Origin: Takakia lepidozioides
Lineage: Eukaryota; Streptophyta; Takakiopsida; Takakiales; Takakiaceae
Direction of reading: 5' to 3'
Assembly: GCA_030704615.1 (NCBI GenBank)
Contig: CM060733.1
Location: 36,520,001 to 36,584,000, forward strand
DNA: 64,000 nucleotides
In this document: one piece after another, positions 44,634 through 57,429 of the stretch
How positions within the stretch are numbered: position 1 is the first letter of the stretch
Layout: every line of letters begins with the position of its first letter
Translations under genes and position numbers: made by a program
Notes under the pieces: model-generated
Told to the model about the DNA's origin: nothing
The model's database searches: none
Seen by the model: the letters and a program-made list of their open reading frames with translations, nothing else

Positions 44634-47590
44634 ATGGGATCAGCACCTGACTTAGTACATGCGGTGATATGTGATGAGCCAGCCTAAGCTAGTCCTCTGC
44701 CAATCAGACAACACTAGGTTCTGGGCCGTGCTACTCTAGTCAGTGTGACTTTCATTGTGTATGTGTATGAGTGTGTTGCAGAGAGGGGAAATGCTGGAAT
44801 TGTAGCAATAGTCTATCTAAGCTGAAGAGAGAGAGAGGCAAGGGCCCAGGGAGGTTCGCTCGTGGGGAGACCATGGGGGATTGATAGATAGCGTTGCTAA
44901 TTGGCAACCAATTTATTCACCATCATGTTCGGCCCTGCAGGATCCGGGTGAATGACCAGCTGTCAGTGAGTGAGTGGGGTGAAGCCAGCAGTCAGTCTGA
45001 GGGTTGTGCTCACAAGCTTTTGCGGCCTCCCTTTTCCCTTGCGGTACTAGAGTCTGTACCATTGAGAGCCCCGACCTCTAGGCATGCCCACTGGACAGGC
45101 CTGTCATCATGTTGGGCAGTTGGTTCTGCCAGTCAGATAGGACGGGTTTGCCAGGGAGTGCCCAAGGCGCCTTTGTACACTAACTTGAAAGGCTGGCACT
45201 CTTCTCTGGGTGATTGTACAATTACTTTGCTGTTGAAAGACAATTTGAAACATTCTCTCACTCTTGTTTGTATAGAGGCCTAGAGTGGTTCTATGTCTGG
45301 GCTGCCATTGTTAATGAGCGACATTTGGACTTCCTCACCAGATTGGATTCGATTGCATGCATGGGTTCATTTAGCTTTCATCTGTAGGCAGCCAGTTTTC
45401 CCAAAGTCTAAAGAGCCGATGCAATTTGGGAGAGTATGTTTCGGTGTGCTTGTGATTCCTGTTTTACGGTCCAGGATGAATCCTTTGTCCTTGTTTAGTG
45501 TGCTCTCCGGAACAATTGAATCTCAAATATTTGCGTGAATTGAAATCATGTTTGTAATAGTGTTGGCCGAGATTTCCACTTGCTTTCTTTAGTCGAACAG
45601 CGGGCTGGAATACTTGGATTCAAGCACAAGACTTAATTGCCATGGATTCAATTGTGACTTGTATGAGAAGCTGTAGACTTGTCGTCTAGAGAACAGTACT
45701 GAGAAATTCTCACTGCAGTGTCCATGCCTGGCAACAACGTGAAGAAGTATGCCAACGGCGTGAAATCGAAAATGCCAGATTGATCGTTTATGTCTCAAAG
45801 GAATCTTCACATAGTAGATGTCGACTACGTAGTGGCTGTCCAGCTCGGTTAATGCCTCAGCTTTGGGTACAAGATCAGCGGTTGCACTGAGAATTCATCT
45901 TTCACTGAAGTAGAACTTCATCATCGGCTGCAAGTCAGTTCACCCCTCGAGAGATCGACAGTACTGCAAGCAATACTCATGACACGTGCTTGAACTGTTA
46001 GGACGTTTTGCTTCTTAGAGCAGTTGCGACTAAAGTTGAAGCCCTTTGTCCGAAAGAAGTCAGTACTGCAACAAGTAAGCTCTGCTCTAGGTTCCTCTGA
46101 GTTAGTTCCTGCAACAGTCACGACTCACAATTGCGCAGTGAAGCACCTCTCTAGACCCACCTACACGGAAACAATTCAAACTAAACAGAGTTATTACACA
46201 TTGCGAACCTGCAGGCTGCTGGACTCGCAAACACGCAAACAGAGCACATTGTCTTTAGGATCTGGATTGATGCAATGGTAACTATCCAGCTATCATCGTA
46301 AAAAGGATCTAATGAAACACAGGAGCAAGTCTGTTGAGAAGTTGCAGTCAGCATCTAAGAAGACAGCCGCCTCTCCAGTCTGGCTACAATAGCGCTAATC
46401 CCTTCGGAGACTCGCCCACTAGATGCAACACAGTAGAAACGTACCAATCCTACACCTCCATGCATCCAGTTTCCACACTGGTACTCTATATAGATTTGTA
46501 AGGCGTCATCTACAGAGTCTCATCTTTTCGAAGCAATACAACATGACAGTAGGGTATGAAGAGCAATTGTAGGAGTAACGAGTCCATCACTTCTCCTCCT
46601 CGCTACAACTCAGATCCTTCAAAGTAAACAATAACCCTACCATCTCTTTCCGGTTTCAAGGGTGGTGTAGTATAAGTGCAGCTCAAAGAGGCCAACTGTG
46701 AATCTTGCTTTGTATACTTCGTGGCTAGTGCTAGGGAGGACTGGTGTGAATGGAGTTACCAAACACTACATAGAACACAGTGGGATGAAATTGAGAGGCA
46801 TGAAATGAGATTGGGTAAAATGAAGAGCTGTTCAATGTGGGTGATTCCACTTTTAGAAAATACACCCATCCAGTTGTAGATGCATTATGTATATCACAGG
46901 AAATCGTTCACTGATCAAGATGTGTCAAACTTTTTGGGACCTAGATTACTTAGGATCATGTCCAAGTTCAAATCTAGATGTGCAGTGGCTCACCCAGCAT
47001 TTTGAAACAATTGATGGCTTCCAAACCCCCCTCTATAAAGAACCAAACAAACAAGCGATTTCTCATTCACATGCATTCTCTTTACTCATGCAAGGGGTAT
47101 GTGACATCAATAGGATTTGTTGGCTCCTCCCTATAAGGGAGAGACCAGGCATTGGTGCCAAAAATGAGTAAGATCCTGATATACCTCCACTAGATAGTAC
47201 CTAGATGAAGCACATAATCCTCCCCCACTCCAATGCTGTACCTGATTGGATAAGACCCATAAGTGAATCTTACACATGTAAAATATGAATGGATGGATGA
47301 TTGAATGGATGAATGAATGTGTAGGATGAATTACGATGGATGAGTGAATGAATGTGCTCAAGTTTAGGGTTGTGTTGCAGGGGCTGGGACTCCGTGTTTT
47401 TTGGGGTTTGCGTCTTCTTAGTGCCAAAGCACGGTAGATGGTCTTGTTGATCTGCAGGATATGCATAGCTTGGGTGGACAACCGCAATCGCATGGTGTGG
47501 CTTTTCCTTAGTACGATGTGAAGAAGTTTGTCCATCCTGCAAAGGTGGGCTCTTGGCTCCTGTTAGTACCATGATTTGGCATTCTTCCTT
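44634..47590. other. GRF 3' flank and intergenic region
   Basis: Presumed 3' untranslated sequence followed by about 2 kb without a recognised gene. Short open frames only. GAATGAATG-type repeats lie near 47290-47350. Confidence 0.4.
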
Positions 47591-47594
47591 ATGT

Positions 47595-48060
47595 TTACAA
47601 GGTTCTTGGGAGAGTCGGCTTGGTCTAGCAGGCCGTGTTTCAATCTCGTCCCGCTCAACTGCACCGTGGTGGTTCTCACAGACCAATCCGACATTACCTG
47701 ACTACAGACACAAGCAGCACACACAAGAGGTGGGTAGTCAAATCCTCGATGGGTCATGACACAAGGTCGAGGACAATGTGGTGAGGGCACCTTCTTCTTC
47801 GACCTATTTCAGCCTGTATGCCCTCTCATCAGACTCAGCCCTAAATTTGCAGCACGGAGCAGAGCTGGCATGAGTTTTTTGAAGATCCTTCATGATGGTG
47901 GAACAACCGCAATTGCAAGGTGAGGCTTTTCCTTAATGTACGATTGGGGCGTTTTCTAGAACATGGTTGGGGTGTTTGCTAGAACAAATGTAGGCTGTCA
48001 TTGTCAGTTGCTAGCAGCAAGGCCCGGATGTATGCATGATTTGTGCAGAGCATGGATAGC
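47595..48060 (+). repeat. Dispersed segment shared with 57430-58000
   Basis: CTTGGGAGAGTCGGCTTGG followed by GCAGGCCGTGTTTCAATCTC and the CCAATCCGACATTACCTGAC stretch recurs almost unchanged at 57435-57560, inside the large CACTA-type element. In both places it lies upstream of decayed PDF-motif exons, so it is probably the 5' flank or leader of that gene family. Confidence 0.8.
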
Positions 48061-49020
48061 TTAAGGAGCAGGGGTAGAGTTTGGGTCCAGATTCATCCAA
48101 GAGGACCGGATTTCAAGCTCAATATTACCTATGATACCCTGTGGATCCATTGCTGCAAAAAACCTGCATGGGTAGATGGTCAACTGGAAGCCGCAGCAGC
48201 AGCAGCACAATTGATAAAATGAGGCACTGCTAATGAAGGTACCTTCTTCAACACATTTCACCCTGATATTCCCTCTTATCAGAATCGGCCCTAAAATTCC
48301 ATGTTGAGTTCTGCAAGTTAGCTGGTTGAGTGAATCTTTGATAGTTTGGAGTGACTTTGACATGATACTGCCAACGTGACAACAGGAAAGTATCCAAAAA
48401 CACGTAACAGAGATGAGGAGTAGCTGTGGAATGAATAATTTTCTGATCCCAGTCAATGGTGGGACAACCAAGGCAAAAAGATGAATGCCTGTTAGATTAC
48501 AGAGAGTAGCAGGCGCAATTCAGCATAGGAACTAGTGTGATAAGCTGAGTTGGGTGTTTCCTAGAACAAATATAGGCTGTCATTATCAGCTGCAAGGCAA
48601 GGATGTATGCATGATTTGTGCAGAGGCAGTGATAGCTGAAGGGGCAGGGATAGAGTGTCAGTCCAGATTCATCCAAGAGGGCCAGATTTCAAGCACAAGA
48701 TTACCTATGATTCCCTGTGGATCAATAGCTACAACAAACCTGCATGGGTAGATGGTCAACTAAAGGCAGGTGCTGCAGCGGCGCCACAGTTGATAAAATC
48801 AGGCACTTTAACCATGACCACAGCTTCTGAAAGAGGATCAAGAGAGGGAGTCCACAATGCCTCTTCTGGCACTTCTGGGCATGTGAATATGCTTTGTGAG
48901 GCAGGCAGACTGAAAGAGGCTCTACAGACTTTAAACCAAGGAGACATTTCAGCAGATTCAGATACATATGTCTGTCTGTTGCTCAAGTACATGTCCAATG
49001 ACACCCTAATGACGTTCTAG
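48055..49020 (+). pseudogene. Decayed PDF-PPR gene: PDF halves plus PPR N-terminus
   Basis: Order: PDF second half (48105-48170, PDFKLNITYDTLWI), PDF first half (48400-48480, with an in-frame stop in LWNE), then a second PDF second half (48680-48760, GPDFKHKITYDSLWINSY) that runs on in one open frame to MTTASERGSREGVHNASSG, CEAGRLKEALQTLNQ and DTYVCLLLKYMSND before TAG 49018-49020. The last part is clearly homologous to residues 17-80 of the intact PPR at 11807 ([19 protein letters not shown]). PPR repeats, E and DYW are absent. The continuous frame joining PDF to PPR supports the fusion model for the intact gene. Confidence 0.8.
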
Positions 49021-50195
49021 GGTCTTACTGCTTAGAGGGAGAGATTGTAAATGTAAAGTTTCTTTCAAAGGAACTGCAGAAAGGGCCCTGCCATTTGCAA
49101 TGGATATTGGATGCCTTTGCGCTGTGCATGTGTGGATTATGACGTCCGAGTGAATCATGTGCCAAATGGTGAAGGGTAAAGGAATCCTTTTGTCTATCAT
49201 TTTCTTCCATTTGGAACCTGGCAATTGCTGGGGTTCATCAGCACAGCTCCTGGGACGCCATGCCTATCTGCATTGGCAGTAACCTTGGATTTGTGGTAAT
49301 CATAATATATAAGCTGTTGTGCTAGTCTGGACCACTGTACTCTGCCACTTCAAACCAGTGGAAGCTGACTCCAACCTGGACTTTTGGTTGATTGACTATT
49401 CACAAATGAGTCTCACATGTTTATAGTTTTCATCAGGGTCAGCCTGAAGAATTGTCGTTTGCAGAGCATGGTGAGGGGTTGCAGGTTTTGCATTATGAAG
49501 AAGATCAACAATATGAGGCACATTATGATTACTTTCATGATACGTTCAATACCAAGAATGGTGGGCAGCGTATTGCTACTGTACTTATGTACTTGTAGGT
49601 GATCTCTTTCTCAAACTTTAAAAGCTCGAGTATTTAAGTATCCATTACTGCAGCTACTTGATTAACCCCATGTTTTTTATAACCTTTATTTGGAGGATCA
49701 GGCGTGATATAGAGTTTAGTAGCGTGTCAATTTTCAGTCGTACACTACTTGGGCATTTGACATGCCATGAGGATGGCCCTGCAGAAAGCCTTGGACTGCA
49801 AAAGTAGTCAGATCCTGTCTGTTGTGAGATGCACATTGGCTAGGTTCAGGCAACATGCAGTCCGGGGAGATTATGCTGAGTCGCTGAGTGTCCATGGAGC
49901 AAGACAGATGTAGAGGAGGGTGGCGAGATGGTGTTTCCAGCATCACAAGTGAATGGCACTCTGGTGCCGGGTTGGGACAAGCTGTCAGAGTGTGGCAAGT
50001 CAGGCCTCTCAGTGCGGCCACACATGTTCCTATTCTTCCTTTCTTTCTCTCAGTTTAATTTCATTTCATTTCTCTTTGTTTAATGAAGTTGTTGTTTTTT
50101 TTTTTTTCCCTTACTATTCCTGGTAAGCCACATGTGATGATGAAGATTTTGGTGATGCGAGTGCCCTTCTTCCCTGTCTATTGCCGTGCATGTGA
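49021..50195. other. No recognisable gene
   Basis: Short stretches near 49220-49300 (GGCAATTGCTGGGGTTCATC and AGCACAGCTCCTGGGACGCC) resemble the [11 protein letters not shown] coding part of the DYW domain, so this may hold the eroded 3' end of the PPR relic. Nothing else is supported. Confidence 0.4.
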
Positions 50196-50204
50196 AGTGC
50201 AATA

Positions 50205-50425
50205 TTTCAGTACATCAAAATTTCAGTATTTCAATCAAGTTTTTCAGCAAGTATTTCAGTATTTCAGCAAGTTTTTTAGCAAGTATTTCATCAAGTATTT
50301 CAGTATTTCAGCGAGTATTTCAGCGAGTATTTCAGTAAGTATTTCAGCGAACACTTCAATATCTCAGTTAGTTCTTCCACGAGTATTTCAACATTTTAGC
50401 TAGTATTTCAACAAGCATTTTTAAT
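50205..50425. repeat. Minisatellite, 12-13 bp unit AGTATTTCAGCA
   Basis: About 15 imperfect copies of AGTATTTCAGCA and variants (AAGTATTTCATCA, GAGTATTTCAGC) run without a break. The forward open frame over it is a repeat artefact. Confidence 0.9.
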
Positions 50426-52400
50426 ATATTAATAATTAGTAAATCCGGAGATCAGTTTTGTAAAATCAGACATCACTATTTAATTCATACATCAAGAAGT
50501 TCTACCAGGGCCTCTATCGCCAGCTTTATGAAGAAATAAATAAATATTTTTTTCTCTTACGCAAAACATGATTAAAATGTAATTTAAATATGTGATTATT
50601 TCATTTTAATATAAGATTTAAAGGAAATTTTGTACTTAAGAGTTTTAGGGTGGAGCCATTACGCGACTAGCCGCTTATTGGAATATATGTGCTCAAGTGT
50701 AGGAAGGATCCTGTTGGTCTAGTACTGGAATTTGCGCATAGTGGTCAAGATGCTGGTATCACACTTCAACAATTTTGTGAAACCAGCTGGGACAAGTACT
50801 TTAAATTTTCAAATTCACCAGTACATTGGTATGAGTAGTGATGTTTGTTCATGACCTCAACTGAACTCCATCATGCAAGAAGTACCCGCCCGTTCATAGT
50901 CCGGATCTTGTATTAGCTTCAAATCTTAAAATGGCTAAAGCATAAACCACATCAATGAGTACAACGAGATGTTCAGGGCAATGTAAATAAACCATACATG
51001 AAATTATGTGTGCAGAGCTGAATGCAAACCTTACCTACATCAATTCTTTCCATTGCTTCTTCAATATTTGCACTATGAAAAATCTACCATAATAATCACA
51101 GATTCATACCAATCCCTAAACCCAAAATGCATGTACATCATGTTGGCAACATGTGTAGTGCCGCACATTCCCTCCCATATTGGGGCACCTGGTTCTAAGC
51201 CTAGTATTGTCATATTTTATACTAAGTGGGTCTTTGACTCTACCCATGCGTAGAACTGGTTTTCTATGGTCCACCTTACAACCTGGATACCATACTGATA
51301 CATAAGGAACCCGCGATCGATGTCATTTTTTTGTAAAAGTTGTACAATGTTCTCATATGCCGTTGTTACACATTGACCCCTGGGGATGAGCTTGTTTTTT
51401 GTGGCCCCGTCCAAAACAAGACATACCCTGATGGATGAAGGTATGTCTCTCATTTGACAAACATCCTCAGGGATGAACCGTACGAAAGTGATCCTACCTA
51501 CTTCACGCACTTCCTGTAAAAATCTCATGAGATTTGACCGTCTAATTAGGAAGATTATAACAAAAATGATAGGCCAAATTTTCTACCATTCTCCATTTTT
51601 ATAGTGAAAATTTGGTTTTGACCAAGCAGATGGCCTACCATCTAGAAATTTTCTTGATTCCAAAAATTCACATGGTTGCTTTGTATGGGAAAACGGGGGG
51701 GTAAAAATGGCCATTTCTATCATGGGATCCCCAAATCACCCCAAAATGTGTCCCAATTTTCTAGGGAAGTAAAATTCCTCTGGTCATTCGTGTTGTTGCT
51801 AGCATTCATAATCACTACCCTAAAAAAAAATGAAACCATTCTAAGCTGTTTACAAGTAGATATTGCCAAAAAAACCAATTTCCTACTTGAATCCTAGCTC
51901 AGGCCAACTATTGCTTGAGCCGGTAGAGAATTTCCACCAAGAAAAAGGGGCCACATCATCAAAATCAATGAGTTGACCGGGGGCCTGCCATCGAACACTT
52001 ACAATATGGACGAGTCTCATCCCGTGGTTCTTAGTTTTTGCCCAACCACCTGCCAACTACCAACCGTTTTCCAACATGTCGTACATAAGTATGCCGCAAG
52101 CATAGCATCGTTTTGCGCGAGGTCTGCCTCGCGAAAACTTGCATTACCCCCAACCTCACAATCACTTGCATACTCTATCACAAATTCCCAGAACTGAGGG
52201 GCAGTTGAACCCCCTGATTTGCCCTGTGTGCATACCCCCATCCCCCCACCCCCACCCCACGCCCCCCAAACAACAAGCATCACCCCAAGCATCCATACCT
52301 CACAAGCAAGCTGCACTGACCCCCTTCCCCAAACTGCCACCCCAAATTCAACACCCATGACACACATGATACCAAAACCGTTAACCCTGCACACAGACCA
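50426..52400. other. Mostly unrecognised; minus-strand frame at 51217-51528
   Basis: A 103-codon minus-strand frame at 51217-51528 (RFIPEDVCQMRDIPSSIRVC, LLQKNDIDRGFLMYQYGIQV) has protein-like composition but no family I recognise. It lies downstream of the piggyBac relic on the same strand and may belong to another transposon relic. The rest shows no gene. Confidence 0.35.
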
Positions 52401-52559
52401 CGCCATCTTCAGCCATCAACACCCTACCATGGCACAACAGCCCATATCACATGCACACGCGCACTCCACATCCGCAAACCAGACACCTGCCAACCCACCC
52501 CAACACCCTAGTGAACAGTGAACACACACAATGAACACCAACACAAAATCACTCACATC

Positions 52560-53830
52560 ACGGTCTTGTATATCTACCCCTCGCATATAGGTTACATGTG
52601 CAGGCACAGATGGCACCAACACTCTCTGGTGCCCCACAAATCGTCTCACACTAATAGGAGAGGAAAGCCTACAAGCTAGCCTAGCTACAGATGACAATAT
52701 AAACACCCCCTTCTTATCCCACCACAACATTGGCGCCGCTAACTCCTTGGAAACATGCATCCAGTACCATGATGGTCTTGCTTCGCAGTCTTAGATTTTT
52801 TCATGGATAACAAATAGGGATGAAGGCCCTTTCTGTTAACTCACACTATGCCAATGGCCCATGTACCAAGTTTGGCTAAGTCGTATAGAAGCTGAATAGA
52901 GGTGAAGTAATTGTCAGTTACAATGACATGCCCAAAACTGATGGAGTCCAATGGCAAGCCTACTCACAACATCATAGCCCTCATCCTTCCCACTTTTCAG
53001 CCTCTCGCCCTCACCCCCCCCCCGCATTTTTTCCACAGTAAACGAAAAAATCATAGACATAACTTGTCTCTGAATCAACCAACGCCCACACCTTGATGCC
53101 CCATGCACTTGCATGGTTTGCTAGGCATGTACATCCTAATCGCACAGTAGGTCTTCCCCTTGTGACGGATCATTTAACCCTCGTCAACCATCAACATTTT
53201 GTTGAGATTCCACATGCTCGTGCACCCACCAACCACTTCACCACAAGCCTACACAATCTTCCCAAGCTTATCAAAATTCAGACTCCCATGATCTACCAAA
53301 GTGGCGTTGTCCAGAAGATGCAACCAACAAAGTATGGCAGGCTCATACATGGCTCGGGTCATGACTTTGCGGATGACATGGCAAGAGGAAAAAGACTTCA
53401 AAGTGTTGCCAGTAACATCTAGTTTTAGGCAGCTTCTTGATCCCCATGAAAAAACAGATATTAATCCAAGCCTGGAACTTAGGCCTCGTCAACTCCTTCC
53501 ACCGAATCCCCCCACGTGTGCATTCACCCAACGCTTCTGAGGGATACAAATTGGGCTCCCTACATACCCTCTGCAGTACACTTTTCCTCCAAAACAAAAG
53601 AAAGAACCAAATTGGAGCAGAACCCTTATGTCCGCGAGGCAAGGACTAGGCTCAGGCTTGGTGAATGAATCCCTATCACAAATAAATTCACTGTTATTTT
53701 TTTCCCCCCATGAGTTGGGCTGAAACATGTTATCAAAATCCAAGTTTGGTTCAGAGTCACCCTCATCTTCCATGTCCAACAGATAAGTATCCCAGTCCGC
53801 CTCAGTCGAGTTCCCAAATTAAGAATCATC
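52560..53830 (-). pseudogene. piggyBac-type transposase (DDE_Tnp_1_7 family), broken
   Basis: On the minus strand, in order and across several frames, are IRWKELTRPKFQAWINICFF with MGIKKLP...YW (about 53420-53530), then WNLNKMLMVDEGMIRHKGKT and a following YMPSKP (about 53120-53210), then a degraded VWALVDSETSYVYDF equivalent (about 53030-53080), and near the C-terminus WWDKKGVFILSS and YMRGVDIQDRD (about 52580-52720). These are successive hallmarks of piggyBac transposases, which cut and paste at TTAA sites with a DDD catalytic triad; VDEGM holds the first Asp region. Many stops and frameshifts interrupt it, so it is inactive. A related upstream frame runs to about 54384. Ends with TTAA were not located. 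Confidence 0.75.
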
Positions 53831-54711
53831 ATCAAAACATAATTCGTCCAATTCACACTCTGGCCCATGGTGTTGGCCGGTAGGAGCAAAACAGGAACCA
53901 AGGACATTTGCCACATACATTGTGTCGGGATGCAAGACTCCCAAAGCAGACCTACAAGTTTCAAAATTGAACGTAGGAACATCACATTGAGTGGACTGAC
54001 CCCAAAATCATTTATATATTTAAGTTCACTTCTTCTCCTCACTACACCCCTGGAAGACGAAGTCACACTTGCAAGAATCGACCTTTCTGCACGAGCCATT
54101 TGCTTGAGATTCTTGACTGACGGCATTGGGCCAGACGTCTCTCTCAAGACCCAAATCACAACCTCACTGAAACCCTCTTTCTCCTCTTCCTTTCTTTTCT
54201 CTCTCCAACCAAGCACCGAAGCAATTTGACGACGCCACAAGAATCTAAAATTATGATTCAGACGAGGGTGGCGAGGCCATTGTTTGGCAAGTGGTGGTGG
54301 AGGCAAAGCACAGAGGAAATCAGGACAAAGACAAGCGAGAATTACCTTGCATTGCTCGAGAGTGCAATGCTGCTCCGCCTGCACCCATGCCCTTATAATC
54401 TCTGTCGCAGCTGCATGCTTAGGTGGAAGAGGTGGGGGCTTAGCATGTCTGGCACTCTACGTTTAGGCCCCATATATTCCCTAGCACCCCACAGATCACA
54501 ACCCAATTAATGCAAGGCAGAATAAGCAGGTTGCAAATAGAAGTCACGCACAACACCCTCATGGAATTGCGCTGTCCCAAGACGACTGTACACTCAAACC
54601 CCAAGGCCGTCGCTTCCCCGTCGCTTCCAAGCCCTAAGGAAAAGGTAAATGTAGATGAAGCAGCAGGTGTAAAGACAACGGGAAGCTCTAAAGGCAAACA
54701 CGACAAAGATC

Positions 54712-55941
54712 CACTACAGGAAAAGAGGGGGGTTTTCGACGCCGCAGCCACGCCACGGCGTCGTAAAACAGCCCTTTTCGGGCAGGGGGGAAGAACCAAA
54801 TTTGCGACGCCCGGGCGTCGCAAGCCCGTCGCCAAAAAAACGTCGCAGATTTGCGACCAATGGGGGTCGTAAATAGGCGAAATTGCGATTTGCGACGCCC
54901 GGGCGTCGGAAAAATAAAATAAAATAAAATAAAAAATAAAAATCTCTGCATTGCAGAATTAGCACAGTCCGGGGGTCGCAAAGTGCGACGCTCGGACGTC
55001 ACAATTTAAGGGGGTATATTTGAATATAGACGGAAAATTTTGAATTTGAAATTTGAATTTCAAAAACTTGTTGACCATTGACTCTGGTTCTGTCTAATGG
55101 CAATATGTTCATTGTTTTACATATATCATGCAATGCATACTTGTTCTAAGACCTCCACGTTATAACAATTCTAAGACACTACAAACTAACCAACACACCT
55201 ACGCTACATCTATGTATCACAAAAACAATCTAAATATATATATATATATATATACATATAAAGATTTCCTTCAAGTTCCTTCAAGTTCCTTCTAAGAGGG
55301 TCTCTCTTGTGACGCCGGGAATTGCAACCTCCACAGCCTTAGTGCCCAGCCCCAGCCCCAGCCCCAGCGTCGTCGCCGTTGTTGCACCCCCCCCCCACCG
55401 CCAGGCGCCCCAAGCGACGTCCTTGTGATGACCTAAGCTGACCACAACACCATTGCGACCCCCTGTGGCGACGCCGTTGCGACCTCCCTTACGTCGCAAC
55501 GTTGGGCGTCTCAGCGTTGGGCGCCCCTAGCGACGCTTTTGTGAAGTTGAGGGCAGCAAAGCCCAAAAAAAAAAAAAACAAACAAACTCCCACTGTGGTG
55601 ATGTTGTTGCGATGCCAGGGCGTCGCAGAGGTGCTGGGGCGCCCTTAGTGACGTTTTTGCGATGCCGAGGCGTCGCAACGTCCAAAAATAAATAAATAAA
55701 TAATTTGGATTTCCGACGTCAGGGCGTCGCAAGAAAAAAAATCCGTCGCAACGAGGGCCCTATTTCCCCCTTCATGCCACCTTACGACGGCTGGGCGTCG
55801 TAATTGTGTCGCAGCGGGGGATTGCGACGCCGGGGCGTCGCAAAAAAACGCCGCGGGCTCGGCGTCGCAGGCTCAGCGCCGCGCGGGGCGTGGGGGCGCG
55901 GCTAGCGTCGCAAACCCCCCCACCCCCCATTTGCTGTAGTG
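54712..55941. mobile_element. Non-autonomous CACTA-type DNA transposon, 1.23 kb
   Basis: It begins CACTACAGGAAAAGAGGGGG and ends TTTGCTGTAGTG, giving terminal inverted repeats that start CACTACAG, the signature of CACTA (En/Spm) elements. Both ends are filled with inverted motifs such as GCGACGCCCGGGCGTCGC (for example at 54805, 54889, 55640, 55675, 55720 and 55826), like the subterminal protein-binding repeats of this superfamily. Flanking trinucleotides are ATC and GTC, so the target duplication is imperfect. No transposase is present. Microsatellites (AAAAT)n and (TA)n (55237-55258) lie inside. Confidence 0.75.
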
Positions 55942-57082
55942 GTCGCGCAACAGCGCTGCTTGCCAAGAGCCCAAAATGATTGTACAAAAAATAAAACGAA
56001 ACAACTTGTACCCAAAATCTGATCGACACATAAAGCAAAACGCAAACTAAAAGCACGATTTCACCATTCCCTGATCGTAGCTGCGAGGACACGAGATGCA
56101 CAAACATAAGTGAGAGAAACCAAGTTCCCGCTCCCGCCACCTGCCCCCAACCTTCGCACGTGCCGGGGGGCATGCCGTTGTCCGCATGGATCACTACAAG
56201 AGATGAGCGTTTTTAGGACTACGGATTTGGCAGAGTCATAAAAACGGCACTAGGTGTACGACTACAGAGCGCTGAAATGCGTTGCAGTCATTGTTTTACC
56301 ACTTTGTAGTAATGGATATCACTACATGACTCCGGAAAATTAGGGAGCATTGGTCAAACATTGTTGACCATGATGACAGGGATGGTTTTATGACTAGTGT
56401 GATATCTTTGACTACACGTGGACGACGTTTCATGGAATCTTGTGACTCCATGACTGAAGATGGTTTTACAGCTCTATTTATACGACTACATCCCTACACG
56501 TGTCATTTTGAAAGTACACACATGAATGTATTCATCCATTTGATGAGTTTATCCATCGATGACATGGCATGTAAACTTATGAGTCCCTTACTGCAAATTG
56601 TTTCATAACTCTATATATATGACTACATCATTACACGTGTCATTTAAAAGGCACATACATTATCCAATGGATGGGTTCATCCCTCCGCCTATACAGTGTG
56701 TCGATTTGATATCTATTCAATAAATTGGACCTGGATGGACGTGGCTTAACAAGCATTGCAAGATATATGAGATTAAAATACACAATGGTCATGGTTGTAC
56801 AAGGCTAGATCATGTGATGGAAATTATTTTGAATCGTTAGATTTTACAGGATCTAACGGTCTAGATTATTTAAGATCTAACGGTTTAAGATTACACCGCC
56901 AAACTTTACATCGGGCTGGGACTTAGGTTTTTTTGTCTCTTACGTTTCACCATCTATTTGATGTTGTGTCATGTATGCAGGGGCGTGGGATGGAGGCTTT
57001 GCAGACCTTCCTACTCTTGAGAAAATGATGCAGGAAGGAGAAGAGGAGGAGGAGAGGAGACGATGGTACCCCTGCCAACCAG

Positions 57083-57086
<4 letters not shown>

Positions 57087-57113
<27 letters not shown>
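57087..57113. repeat. (AG)n microsatellite
   Basis: About 13 AG units inside the CACTA element. About 80 bp further on lies a perfect inverted repeat GCGTACAATGCGTATTGTAC around 57187-57208. Confidence 0.85.
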
Positions 57114-57429
57114 CGCTCATGCGAAGGGTCCTGCTTCAAACCGCCAGCAGCAGCGCAGGCTGTAGGATTTCGAGGATGAGCACAGCCATGGCAGCGCGTA
57201 CAATGCGTATTGTACGCGGGACATCCTCCACATGTGGCTACGCTCACAAGCGTCCCCGAGGCGACGCTGCTGGCAAGACTGGTACTGTTCTGACTGCTTC
57301 AAATATGTGTGGGCTGTAGAAACTGCATTGTGCCCCTGGGCATTTTTCGAACCGCATTGAATTAAGGTTTCTTCAAACAGTTTCAAGCAGATTTCGGGCG
57401 AGGAGAAGATCCCAACATTCTTGCGAGCT

